64,000 bases of DNA from Muribaculaceae bacterium (GTDB lineage Bacteria; Bacteroidota; Bacteroidia; Bacteroidales; Muribaculaceae). The DNA lies in NCBI GenBank assembly GCA_029060725.1, contig JAIDTL010000002.1, forward strand, positions 1 through 64,000. Direction: 5' to 3'. Positions 18,239-25,969 of this stretch are shown in pieces. A program made the position numbers and the translations under genes. Every line of letters begins with the position of its first letter. Position 1 is the stretch's first letter. A model generated the notes under the pieces. The model saw nothing but the letters and a program-made list of their open reading frames with translations. It did not search any database and was not told where the DNA came from.

Positions 18239-19651
18239 ATGGGAGGTTTTTTTGGCGCAGCCTTAAAACGAAAGTGTGTCAACGACATCTTTTACGGCGT
18301 TGACTATAACTCACATCTCGGCACTCGCCGTGGAGGTATGGTGACTTACGATCCGGAGGAAAAACGGTTTTTCCGTTCGATCCACTCGCTCGAAAGCTCA
18401 TATTTCCGAACTAAGTTTGAGTCAGAGTTGCACAAATACAAAGGCAACATGGGTATCGGTGTAATCAGTGATACAGACCCACAACCAATCACTATCAATT
18501 CGCATCTTGGGCGCTACTCTATTGTCACTGTAGCCAAGATCGACAATCTCGATGAGCTGGAGAAAGAGCTTCTTGACAGTGGCGCTCACTTTGGAGAATT
18601 AAGTTCAGGAATGACAAACCCTACAGAACTTGTAGCCCTCCTAATCAACCAAGGCCGAACTTTCGTAGAAGGTATTGAAAACGTCTACAACAAAGTGAAA
18701 GGTTCTTGCTCGATGCTAATCCTCACAGAAGATTCTGTAATCGTTGGCCGTGACAAACTTGGCCGTACTTCTATCGTAATAGGAGAAAAGGAAGATGGAT
18801 ACGCTGTCAGCAGCGAATCTACCTCTTTCCCTAATCTTGACTACCGTCTTCTTCGTGATGTAGGTCCTGGCGAAATTGTAGAATTAAAACCTGATGGAAT
18901 ACGTCAGCTACGCAAGCCAAACAAGGAAATGCAAATATGTGCTTTCATGTGGGTTTACTATGGATTCCCTACCTCTACATACGAAAACCGAAATGTGGAA
19001 GAAGTCCGCTTCAAGTCAGGATATGCACTCGGTCAGCAAGATCAGGAAACTGAAATTGATTGTGTGGCAGGTATTCCTGATTCCGGAGTAGGTATGGCTC
19101 TCGGATATGCAGCCGGACACGGCACTCCCTATCAGCGTTGCATTTCAAAATACACTCCTACATGGCCGCGGAGCTTCACTCCTTCAGATCAGTCGATGCG
19201 ATCTTTCATTGCAAAGATGAAACTCGTTCCTAACGAGGCTATGCTCAAAGGGAAACGCGCTCTTTTCTGTGATGACTCTATCGTTCGTGGCACTCAGCTA
19301 AACGACAATGTGAAAGTGCTTTTTGATTGTGGAGCTAAAGAGGTGCACATGCGCATTGCCTGCCCTCCTCTCATATATGGTTGCCGCTATCTCAACTTCA
19401 CTTCATCAAAATCAGAAATGGAGCTCCTCACTCGGCGCATCATTGAAGAACTTGAAGGGGATCCCAATGCTCATCTGGATGAATATGCCAAGACCGGAAG
19501 CTGCCGTTATTGCAAATTGGTAGAAAAAATGCGTGAACGATATGGCCTAACCTCCCTCAAATTCAACACACTCGAAAACCTGATTGATGCGATCGGTCTG
19601 CCTAAAGACCAAGTGTGCACTCACTGCTTTGACGGGACCTCTCATTTCTAA
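18239..19651 (+). CDS. PurF-like amidophosphoribosyltransferase homologue lacking the glutaminase nucleophile
   Basis: The 470-residue protein has the two-domain plan of PurF: an N-terminal Ntn glutaminase-like half (1-~240) and a C-terminal type I phosphoribosyltransferase half. The PRPP loop is FCDDSIVRGTQ, with Asp345-Asp346. PurF normally begins MC, with the exposed Cys as nucleophile. Here the protein begins MGGFFG, so the nucleophile is Gly. The oxyanion-hole Asn-Gly is also replaced (VAKIDNLDEL instead of HNGNL), and the glutamine-binding Arg region differs. Cysteine pairs near the C-terminus (CRYC, CTHC) could bind a metal or Fe-S cluster. Glutamine hydrolysis is therefore unlikely; ammonia-dependent synthesis of phosphoribosylamine or another PRPP reaction is possible. 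It is a single gene with a strong terminator. The start is fixed by position and alignment; no earlier MC start exists. Confidence 0.85.
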   Translation: MGGFFGAALKRKCVNDIFYGVDYNSHLGTRRGGMVTYDPEEKRFFRSIHSLESSYFRTKFESELHKYKGNMGIGVISDTDPQPITINSHLGRYSIVTVAKIDNLDELEKELLDSGAHFGELSSGMTNPTELVALLINQGRTFVEGIENVYNKVKGSCSMLILTEDSVIVGRDKLGRTSIVIGEKEDGYAVSSESTSFPNLDYRLLRDVGPGEIVELKPDGIRQLRKPNKEMQICAFMWVYYGFPTSTYENRNVEEVRFKSGYALGQQDQETEIDCVAGIPDSGVGMALGYAAGHGTPYQRCISKYTPTWPRSFTPSDQSMRSFIAKMKLVPNEAMLKGKRALFCDDSIVRGTQLNDNVKVLFDCGAKEVHMRIACPPLIYGCRYLNFTSSKSEMELLTRRIIEELEGDPNAHLDEYAKTGSCRYCKLVEKMRERYGLTSLKFNTLENLIDAIGLPKDQVCTHCFDGTSHF

Positions 19652-19692
19652 TCAAAAGCAGAAGATAAATACTATAAGTAAGATTGATATCT

Positions 19693-19723
19693 AAGGCGAG
19701 AGTATAAGACCCTCGCCTTTTTT
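19693..19723 (+). terminator. terminator of PurF-like gene
   Basis: A perfect 8-bp stem (19693-19700 with 19712-19719) followed by six T. Confidence 0.85.
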
Positions 19724-19750
19724 CGTTTCGATTAAAAAAACTGAAATTTC

Positions 19751-19782
19751 TTTGATATTTTGCGAAAAAAAGATTAAATTTG
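19751..19782 (+). promoter_or_regulatory. promoter for PAP2 phosphatase gene
   Basis: TTTG (19751-19754), 20-bp spacer, TAAATTTG (19775-19782). The leader is about 30 nt. Confidence 0.7.
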
Positions 19783-19819
19783 CGAGGATTAAAATTTAAG
19801 TTTTTTTCTTCTTACTCAC

Positions 19820-20413
19820 ATGATTGATACTCTTACATCTTTCGACCAACAATTATTGCTTTTTTTTAATAGCCATCATACTCCATTTATGGATGAATTA
19901 ATGGCTCTAATCACTGGAAAATGGATCTGGATTCCGTTCTATCTTATACTTATAGATCTATTATTTAAAAAATTGGAGCCCAAATATGCGATTATGACTC
20001 TCATCGCCGTTATTCTTGCTATAGTGATGGCAGACCAATTTTGCGCAAGCTTTATACGCCCCATTGTGGCAAGACCACGTCCTTGTAACCCTGAAAGCCC
20101 AATCGTAGAGGCTATCACTATAGTCAAAAATATTCATCCTGGTGGTTATAGTTGGCCTTCTTGCCATGCTGCCAATACTTTTGCATTGGCTACTCTTCTT
20201 TCATGCGTCATGCGGTCAAGAAAATTTACGTTGATGATGTTTGGATGGGCGATAATAGTCAGTTATTCACGCCTTTACTGTGGGGTGCACTATCCTTTAG
20301 ATATCCTCTGTGGAGCTGCCTTTGGATGTATATTCGGATACCTTGCTTTAGTGATTGTATATCAACTTTATATTATAATACCCAAGATTTTTAAGTCTAC
20401 TCACAAGTCTTGA
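19820..20413 (+). CDS. PAP2-family membrane phosphatase
   Basis: An integral membrane lipid phosphatase (phosphatidic acid, undecaprenyl pyrophosphate or lipid A type). The 197-residue protein has about five to six transmembrane segments. The three phosphatase motifs are present: a basic/RP motif around FIRPIVARPRP, PSCH (in place of PSGH) with its catalytic His, and SRLYCGVHYPLD with the nucleophilic His. The substitution of Cys for Gly in the second motif occurs in Bacteroidota members. It overlaps or abuts the next gene (stop TGA 20411-20413), which suggests an operon with the barrel protein that follows. The exact substrate cannot be read from sequence; undecaprenyl pyrophosphate recycling is the most common role for this size. 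Confidence 0.9.
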   Translation: MIDTLTSFDQQLLLFFNSHHTPFMDELMALITGKWIWIPFYLILIDLLFKKLEPKYAIMTLIAVILAIVMADQFCASFIRPIVARPRPCNPESPIVEAITIVKNIHPGGYSWPSCHAANTFALATLLSCVMRSRKFTLMMFGWAIIVSYSRLYCGVHYPLDILCGAAFGCIFGYLALVIVYQLYIIIPKIFKSTHKS

Positions 20414-20427
20414 CCAATCTAATCTCT

Positions 20428-21465
20428 ATGCGTCAGAAAATTATTATCTTAGGAATCTTCCTTTTTATTTTAGGCATATTCGGACTTTTTGCCCAAAAAC
20501 CTGAACTATTTTGGGGCGTTGACATGTCGGCTGTTTTCGACAACCGAGAAGGAGATACGCAACACGCACAAGCAAAGACATTCTTCCAGACCCAGCTTGC
20601 TCCGGAAATAGGCCTCAGCCTTAATAATGACAGTCATCGGATAGCCGCCGGCGTAGTATGGACTCAACCCATTGGCAGCGAATGGGAAGGATATAGACTG
20701 TCTCCCACCGTCTATTACCGGTATCAGTCAAAAGGTCTTCGGTTTGCTATGGGTATGTTTGGAAGAAACCAACTTTATGCCGATATGCCTAACTATATCT
20801 GGAATGACTCTGTCAAATATAGCCAGAGGAATATTCGAGGTGCTATGATCGCATATCGCAATGAAAAAGGTTATGTACAAGCCTTTCTTGATTGGCGCGG
20901 CATGCAGACGCACACCCAACGAGAGGCTTTCAATATAATAGCATCAGGTGAGCGAGGCTATGCACATGGCAAATTCTTTTGGGGAGGGCTGATTATGCTT
21001 AATCATCTCGCGAAAGACAAGACTCACAATCCTGATCAATATGTAGTAGACAATATTCTCTATAATCCCTATATAGGTATTGATATTGCCAAAATAGCAG
21101 TCAACAATCCATTAGACTCTTGTTCTTTTCGAATTGGAGCACTTGGTGGTTTATCACGAGACAGAAGCGATATGGAATGGAAAACTCCTGTAGGACTTTG
21201 GGCAGACCTTGATGTAGCATGGAAATTCCTTGAATTGGAAAATACTTTCTATGCGGGAGGCAAATTATTTCCATTATATGGCAAATTCACGTATATACTT
21301 GACCAAGGTGAACCATATTATGCCGCATCTCTCTACAACCGCACTTCAGTCTCCGTCGTTTTCCTAAAAAGGTCTTTCATGTCGCTTAAAGCGTCTCTTG
21401 ACTTTAACATAGCTCCCTCACATTTCAATTTCTATCAACGAGTGATTCTGTCATTCTCTATCTGA
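20428..21465 (+). CDS. putative outer-membrane beta-barrel protein
   Basis: A 345-residue protein with a signal peptide (MRQKIIILGIFLF... ending LFAQ). The body is rich in short strands of alternating hydrophobic and polar residues with many aromatics, and it ends in the hydrophobic strand VILSFSI, typical of an outer-membrane barrel. I do not recognise the family. The start at ATG 20428 is preferred because it gives a clean signal peptide; a TTG at 20410 overlapping the preceding stop would add six residues. It follows the PAP2 gene by 14 bp and is likely co-transcribed. A lipid phosphatase paired with a barrel suggests a cell-envelope lipid role, but that is only context. It is followed by a bidirectional terminator. 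Confidence 0.72.
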   Translation: MRQKIIILGIFLFILGIFGLFAQKPELFWGVDMSAVFDNREGDTQHAQAKTFFQTQLAPEIGLSLNNDSHRIAAGVVWTQPIGSEWEGYRLSPTVYYRYQSKGLRFAMGMFGRNQLYADMPNYIWNDSVKYSQRNIRGAMIAYRNEKGYVQAFLDWRGMQTHTQREAFNIIASGERGYAHGKFFWGGLIMLNHLAKDKTHNPDQYVVDNILYNPYIGIDIAKIAVNNPLDSCSFRIGALGGLSRDRSDMEWKTPVGLWADLDVAWKFLELENTFYAGGKLFPLYGKFTYILDQGEPYYAASLYNRTSVSVVFLKRSFMSLKASLDFNIAPSHFNFYQRVILSFSI

Positions 21466-21492
21466 TATTTAAAAATTCTTACTGATATTATA

Positions 21493-21524
21493 AAAAGGAG
21501 ACTTCACATTCGAAGTCTCCTTTT
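21493..21524. terminator. bidirectional terminator between convergent genes
   Basis: A perfect 13-bp stem (21493-21505 with 21512-21524), a 6-nt loop, and A and T runs on the two sides. Confidence 0.88.
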
Positions 21525-21568
21525 ACTTAGTTAGTCAGATTATAGTATATAGTATTTGTTTATGATAT

Positions 21569-23467
21569 TCATCTTGGTCTATTTCCTCCCGGAAAGCCTC
21601 CTCCACCTCCGGGTCCTGCAGAAGAGCCAATCGTAGTAATGGTTCCTTTGATTGTAAAAGAGCCTATAGAAGTGCCATCGCTCCATACTCCACCTTCTTG
21701 CCAACCATTCCATTTGTCATTAGCACCTGTTAACTTGCCGTTTGAACTTACTTGATAAGTAGCTCCTTCATTGAGGTCTTTTGAACTGAAGAATAGGCTT
21801 CCATTGATAGAGCGTGGTAGGTCGAAGGTCATTATCGGTTTTCCATCTTCTCCTAATATTGCGATTGTCTGTCCTTTAACAAATTGCAAGCCATTATATA
21901 TTAAAGTCTTTTGATCGCTTGAAGAAGCGGGAGATATTGCAGCTCCAGCTATACCTATCAGAGTGCCTCCATTCACTTTAAAATCGTTTGAACGATCGCA
22001 ATCGAATGCCTCTTCGGGAGCACTACTGCCATTTGATATGGTGACACCACCATTAAACGTCATCGTGCCGTTGGAGTCTATTCCATCATTGTTGATAGCG
22101 TATGCATAAACACGGCCACCATTTATAGTAATAGATTTAGCAGCATTGATCGCGTCATCGTATGCATAAACGAAGATATTTCCGCCATTGACAGTCAAAT
22201 CTGATTTGCTCTCAAGTCCTTCTGACCCATCACTAACACCTGTCACCATAATGTTGACTGTTCCATCTTCTATTGTAATGTTTCCGTCAGCTTTAATTCC
22301 TTTCGGTGAAGAATCAAGATCAAGAGCGGCATTGTAGATATACTTTCCTCCGGTCGTAACGACTGTGGTCTCACCACCTGTAATATTTAGATCCCCGTCA
22401 GCGTTAATGCCCTTACCACCGGTTCCACTGCTCTTTATGGAGATTGTTCCTCCACTGATGATTACATTTCCATCAGTTTTGATACCCGCTGCTGAAGAAG
22501 TGTCGTTTTCATCAGTATCATAGATGGCATCGCCTTTTGTATTCAGGTCAAGTTGCCCTCCCCTAATTTCTACATGATAGTCGGTCTTAATACCCTTTCC
22601 GGCTTCAGATTCTGAAAGAGTGTAGATAAATCCTCCGGCTATAATGACACCTATATCGTCCGTCTTGTCGCCCTTTATATGGATGGCATTCTTAACTGCT
22701 TCGGTCACTGCAATTGTAACTCCCGGGCGAACGTACATATATCCATCAGAGGCAATGCCATGTTTATTTTTGCCTGCAACTATTAAACTTCCGGTCCCAC
22801 TGAAAATAAGATTTCCTTCACTAAAAAAGCAACCTTTTCTATCTTCACTTTCAGAAGAGTTTCCATTGAGATAATAATAATCGTCAGAATACTTGGTTGC
22901 ATCGGTTAATTTGTTTTCTGTGCCTGATGCAAGATTTACGAAAAGACGTTTTTTACATTGGTTGTTGATTGCAGGCCCGCTTTGAGATTTGAGCTCAACT
23001 CCATTAAGGTTGAGAAGGGTCTTTTTCTCTCCATATATTTTAAGAGAACCATTGTCGCTCTTTCCGCTGACGTTAATCTCAACACCACTCACAGAATTGG
23101 TAAGCATGTCTATGACAACGTGGCTCCCGTTGACAATTGATATGATGTCTGAGCAATCTGTTTCTACGGTAGCGTTTTCTCCTGAATATGAGACATTAAC
23201 CTTATTCTTGAATTTGTTGGCTTCCCAGTAGATATCTTCGTCAGTGCCAACTATATCTTTGTCGGCATCAGTTGCGGTCTGTCCTTGATATGGAAGTATC
23301 TGGGTATCGAAATCCGGCATATTTCCATCATCATTGCCTGGATTGCCAGGCATACCGGGGCCATTACCCCATTCCGGTGGCATATCAGGAAAGACCGGCT
23401 CGTTTGTTGAGCACGAAGCAAGTGCAAGCACCGATGCTATAGTTAGTATTGTTTTGATCTGTTTCAT
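21569..23467 (-). CDS. Cthe_2159-like beta-helix carbohydrate-binding lipoprotein
   Basis: The 632-residue protein has a lipoprotein signal (LALASC, Cys about residue 18). A Gly/Pro/Asn-rich spacer (GNGPGMPGNPGNDDGNMP) follows. From about residue 75 to 560 there are repeated rungs of the form I-x-GG-x-I/V-x-V, e.g. VIISGGTISI, LNITGGETTV, ITIEDGTVNI and ITINGGRVYAYA, as in the Cthe_2159 (DUF4353) right-handed helix. The founding member is reported to bind acidic pectin and cellulose surfaces. The C-terminus is again Gly-rich (GPGGGGGFPGG). It is placed 28 bp behind the gene of a Gly/Pro/His-rich secreted protein, with which it shares a promoter. Lying next to the pectin operon, it may be a pectin-binding surface adhesin; that is inference. 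The start at 23467 gives the lipoprotein signal; an earlier in-frame ATG at 23518 overlaps the neighbour. Confidence 0.84.
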   Translation of the reverse strand: MKQIKTILTIASVLALASCSTNEPVFPDMPPEWGNGPGMPGNPGNDDGNMPDFDTQILPYQGQTATDADKDIVGTDEDIYWEANKFKNKVNVSYSGENATVETDCSDIISIVNGSHVVIDMLTNSVSGVEINVSGKSDNGSLKIYGEKKTLLNLNGVELKSQSGPAINNQCKKRLFVNLASGTENKLTDATKYSDDYYYLNGNSSESEDRKGCFFSEGNLIFSGTGSLIVAGKNKHGIASDGYMYVRPGVTIAVTEAVKNAIHIKGDKTDDIGVIIAGGFIYTLSESEAGKGIKTDYHVEIRGGQLDLNTKGDAIYDTDENDTSSAAGIKTDGNVIISGGTISIKSSGTGGKGINADGDLNITGGETTVVTTGGKYIYNAALDLDSSPKGIKADGNITIEDGTVNIMVTGVSDGSEGLESKSDLTVNGGNIFVYAYDDAINAAKSITINGGRVYAYAINNDGIDSNGTMTFNGGVTISNGSSAPEEAFDCDRSNDFKVNGGTLIGIAGAAISPASSSDQKTLIYNGLQFVKGQTIAILGEDGKPIMTFDLPRSINGSLFFSSKDLNEGATYQVSSNGKLTGANDKWNGWQEGGVWSDGTSIGSFTIKGTITTIGSSAGPGGGGGFPGGNRPR

Positions 23468-23495
23468 TTTGTAGTTAATTAGGATTATTAATTTT

Positions 23496-24086
23496 TCATT
23501 GTCTATGCTCTTCTGCATTTCTGTTAGGAGCGGGGGGCAATTGGAACATCCTTTTCAGTTGTTCATTACGGATAGCTTGCCATTTAGAGAAAGCATCAGG
23601 ATCTTTTTTTAATATCTTTTGCATTGACTTGACAAGTTTTTCCTCTTGTTTGTCACGCTTCTTCTCCATTTTTTTGATATCTTCCGGTTTAGGAGCTGCT
23701 CCTTTTGGATTATCATTGTCCGGTCTACCGGGACGCTGTCCGTTGAAATTAGGATGACCGTCATGATGACCACCTGGATGTCTACCACCAAATCCTGGTC
23801 CATTGCCAGGTCCCCCGTTACCCGGTCGATTCCCCATTGGTCCACCTTGGTGTCCTCCTCTGGGAGGAGCTGGCATCATATCATTGTTAGATTGGTTTCC
23901 GAAAATAGCCTTATTATATTTTTCGTATGCTGAATAGACTTTTTCAAACTGTGAATTATCGAGATTGAGCTGTTTTCTCACCTCATCCACCTGCTCGTAG
24001 GTAGAATGAGGTTGCATACCCATTGGTTGAGCGTATGCTGCTATGCAAATTAATGCTGAGAATGTGATTATAAGTATTCTTTTCAT
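23496..24086 (-). CDS. secreted Gly/Pro/His-rich protein, Spy/DUF4890-like
   Basis: A 196-residue exported protein with a signal peptide (19 residues, ending AYAQ). Two helical segments (residues ~30-60 and ~140-185) resemble the DUF4890/Spy-like charged helical fold, with phrases such as QLNLDNSQFEKVYSAYEKYNKA. Between them lies a low-complexity stretch of about 65 residues made of G, P, N, H and R (GGHQGGPMGNRPGNGG type). It is the first gene of a two-gene unit with the Cthe_2159-like lipoprotein, which carries a similar PGN-rich spacer. The function is unknown; the His-rich stretch could bind metal. A consensus promoter is 28 nt upstream of the ATG. Confidence 0.75.
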   Translation of the reverse strand: MKRILIITFSALICIAAYAQPMGMQPHSTYEQVDEVRKQLNLDNSQFEKVYSAYEKYNKAIFGNQSNNDMMPAPPRGGHQGGPMGNRPGNGGPGNGPGFGGRHPGGHHDGHPNFNGQRPGRPDNDNPKGAAPKPEDIKKMEKKRDKQEEKLVKSMQKILKKDPDAFSKWQAIRNEQLKRMFQLPPAPNRNAEEHRQ

Positions 24087-24114
24087 TCTTTTCAGAGTTA
24101 TTTGATTCTCAATG

Positions 24115-24146
24115 CAAAATTAACTTTGAATGAAAAGTTTTGCAAA
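24115..24146 (-). promoter_or_regulatory. promoter for the Gly-rich/Cthe_2159 gene pair
   Basis: Minus strand: TTTG (24146-24143), 20-bp spacer, TAATTTTG (24122-24115). The leader is about 20-25 nt. It is divergent from the uxaB promoter. Confidence 0.75.
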
Positions 24147-24292
24147 AAAATTCTGCATATAGGCTATTATTTAGTGTGAAAAGCCGATTTATTCGGTTAA
24201 GAATTTTTGGTCTTAACTTTATTTTACAAGTATGATAAGGAGATACAAATCGAAGCTATTAATCGAAGAATTTCATAAAAATTGGGGTTTAA

Positions 24293-24324
24293 TTTGTATA
24301 TTACTAAAAAAAATGCTATTTTTG
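24293..24324 (+). promoter_or_regulatory. promoter of the hexuronate/pectin operon
   Basis: TTTG (24293-24296), 20-bp spacer, TATTTTTG (24317-24324), with the uxaB ATG about 42 nt downstream. It is the only full consensus promoter noticed before the nine genes 24367-41261. Confidence 0.75.
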
Positions 24325-24366
24325 CATTTTAGAATTAATCAACCTATCTAAGATATAATCTAAAAC

Positions 24367-25848
24367 ATGAAAGTTCTAAACAAACTTACTGCACCTAAAG
24401 CTACGGCTCCCGAGAGAATCATCCAGTTTGGCGAAGGTAACTTCCTACGTGCATTCGTAGACTGGATCGTAAAGAATATGAACGAGGCTACTGACTTCAA
24501 CTCCTCAGTAGTGATCCTTCAGGGCACTCCCGACGACTTCGCAATGAAGCTTCTCTCTGCCCAAGACTATATGTATCACGTCAATCTACAGGGTCGTCTG
24601 AATGGGGAAATTGTCAACTCATTCAAGAGAATAGACGTAATAAGCCGTGGTATTTGCCCTTGGGGACAACATGATGCCGTGCTTGGTTTGGCTGTTCAAC
24701 CGGAGATTCGCTTCGTCATCTCAAATACAACTGAAGCCGGCATTGCTTTTGACCCTGAATGCAAACTCAATGATGCACCTCCTGCTTCTTATCCGGCAAA
24801 ACTTACTCAGATTCTGTATACACGTTATAAGGCTTTCAATGGAGATCCTAAGAAGGGTCTTATCATAATGCCGTGTGAGCTGATTTTCGAAAATGGTCAT
24901 CATCTGAAGAAATTCATCAACGACTACATCGACCTTTGGAAAGACCAACTTGGTGAAGACTATGATGGCTTTAAAGATTGGTTCAATAAATACAACTATG
25001 TATGTGCTACTCTTGTAGACCGTATAGTTCCCGGATTCCCAAGAAAAGAAATTGGAAATATTCAGGAGAAACTTGGATATAAGGATAACGCGGTGGTTCA
25101 AGGTGAGGCCTTCCACGTTTGGGTCATCGAACGCCCGGAAAATATGAGCATCGAAGAACTTCGTGCTGAATTCCCGGCAGAAAAGGCTGGCTTAAATGTG
25201 ATCATCACAGATTCTGAGGCTCCATACCATGAGCGAAAAGTAACTTTGCTTAATGGTCCTCACACAGTCCTCTCCCCTGTCAGCTACTTGAGTGGTGTCG
25301 ACATCGTGCGCGATGCTTGCAACCATCCCGTAATCGGCAAATATATCCATAAAGTGCAGTTTGACGAATTGATGCAGACGCTCAATCTCCCCATGGATGA
25401 ACTTAAAGAGTATGGAGAGAGTGTGCTTGAACGCTTCAATAACCCGTTTGTAGATCATCAGGTCACTTCAATCATGCTCAATTCTTTCCCGAAATACCAG
25501 ACACGTGACCTTCCTGGTGTGAAGACTTATCTGGAACGCAAGGGTGAGCTTCCTAAAGGTCTTGTACTCGGTCTTGCTGCCATTATAACATATTATAAAG
25601 GTGGTAATCGTGAAGACGGTGCTCCTATCCAGCCTAAAGACGACAAGAAGATCATGGACCTTCTTACCGAACTTTGGGCTACTGGCGATACTCGAAAGGT
25701 AGCTGAAGGTGTTCTCGCAGCCGACGAATTGATCTGGAAAGAACATGGTAATCTAAATGAAATTCCCGGTCTCACTCACCTCGTTGTAGAATATCTCGAC
25801 AGCATACAGAATAAGGGTATGCTTGCTACTGTTGAGTCAATTCTCTGA
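24367..25848 (+). CDS. uxaB: tagaturonate reductase (altronate oxidoreductase)
   Basis: Reduces D-tagaturonate to D-altronate with NADH, the second step of galacturonate breakdown. The 493-residue protein belongs to the polyol-specific long-chain dehydrogenase family. The N-terminal nucleotide-binding region contains IIQFGEGNFLRAFVDW. The middle contains LVDRIVPGFP, and LLNGPHTVLSP lies in the C-terminal catalytic domain. It is the first gene of a nine-gene plus-strand run, followed after 121 bp by uxaA. A hairpin at 25861-25891 in that gap may lower downstream expression. Placement with uxaA, uxaC and exuT makes tagaturonate (rather than mannitol or fructuronate) the expected substrate. Confidence 0.93.
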   Translation: MKVLNKLTAPKATAPERIIQFGEGNFLRAFVDWIVKNMNEATDFNSSVVILQGTPDDFAMKLLSAQDYMYHVNLQGRLNGEIVNSFKRIDVISRGICPWGQHDAVLGLAVQPEIRFVISNTTEAGIAFDPECKLNDAPPASYPAKLTQILYTRYKAFNGDPKKGLIIMPCELIFENGHHLKKFINDYIDLWKDQLGEDYDGFKDWFNKYNYVCATLVDRIVPGFPRKEIGNIQEKLGYKDNAVVQGEAFHVWVIERPENMSIEELRAEFPAEKAGLNVIITDSEAPYHERKVTLLNGPHTVLSPVSYLSGVDIVRDACNHPVIGKYIHKVQFDELMQTLNLPMDELKEYGESVLERFNNPFVDHQVTSIMLNSFPKYQTRDLPGVKTYLERKGELPKGLVLGLAAIITYYKGGNREDGAPIQPKDDKKIMDLLTELWATGDTRKVAEGVLAADELIWKEHGNLNEIPGLTHLVVEYLDSIQNKGMLATVESIL

Positions 25849-25860
25849 TTGGAATAATTT

Positions 25861-25891
25861 ATGCCCGACCGGCTAACCCCCTGTCGGGCAT
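25861..25891 (+). terminator. weak terminator or attenuator between uxaB and uxaA
   Basis: A 9-bp perfect stem (ATGCCCGAC at 25861-25869 with its complement at 25883-25891) and a 13-nt loop. The trailing sequence is only moderately T-rich, so partial read-through into uxaA is likely. Confidence 0.55.
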
Positions 25892-25969
25892 ATCTAATAT
25901 TTAGAATAACCATCGCTAACCAACTAACTCCTCAAACCATTGATTGAACGAAGCGAAACTCAAATAAAT

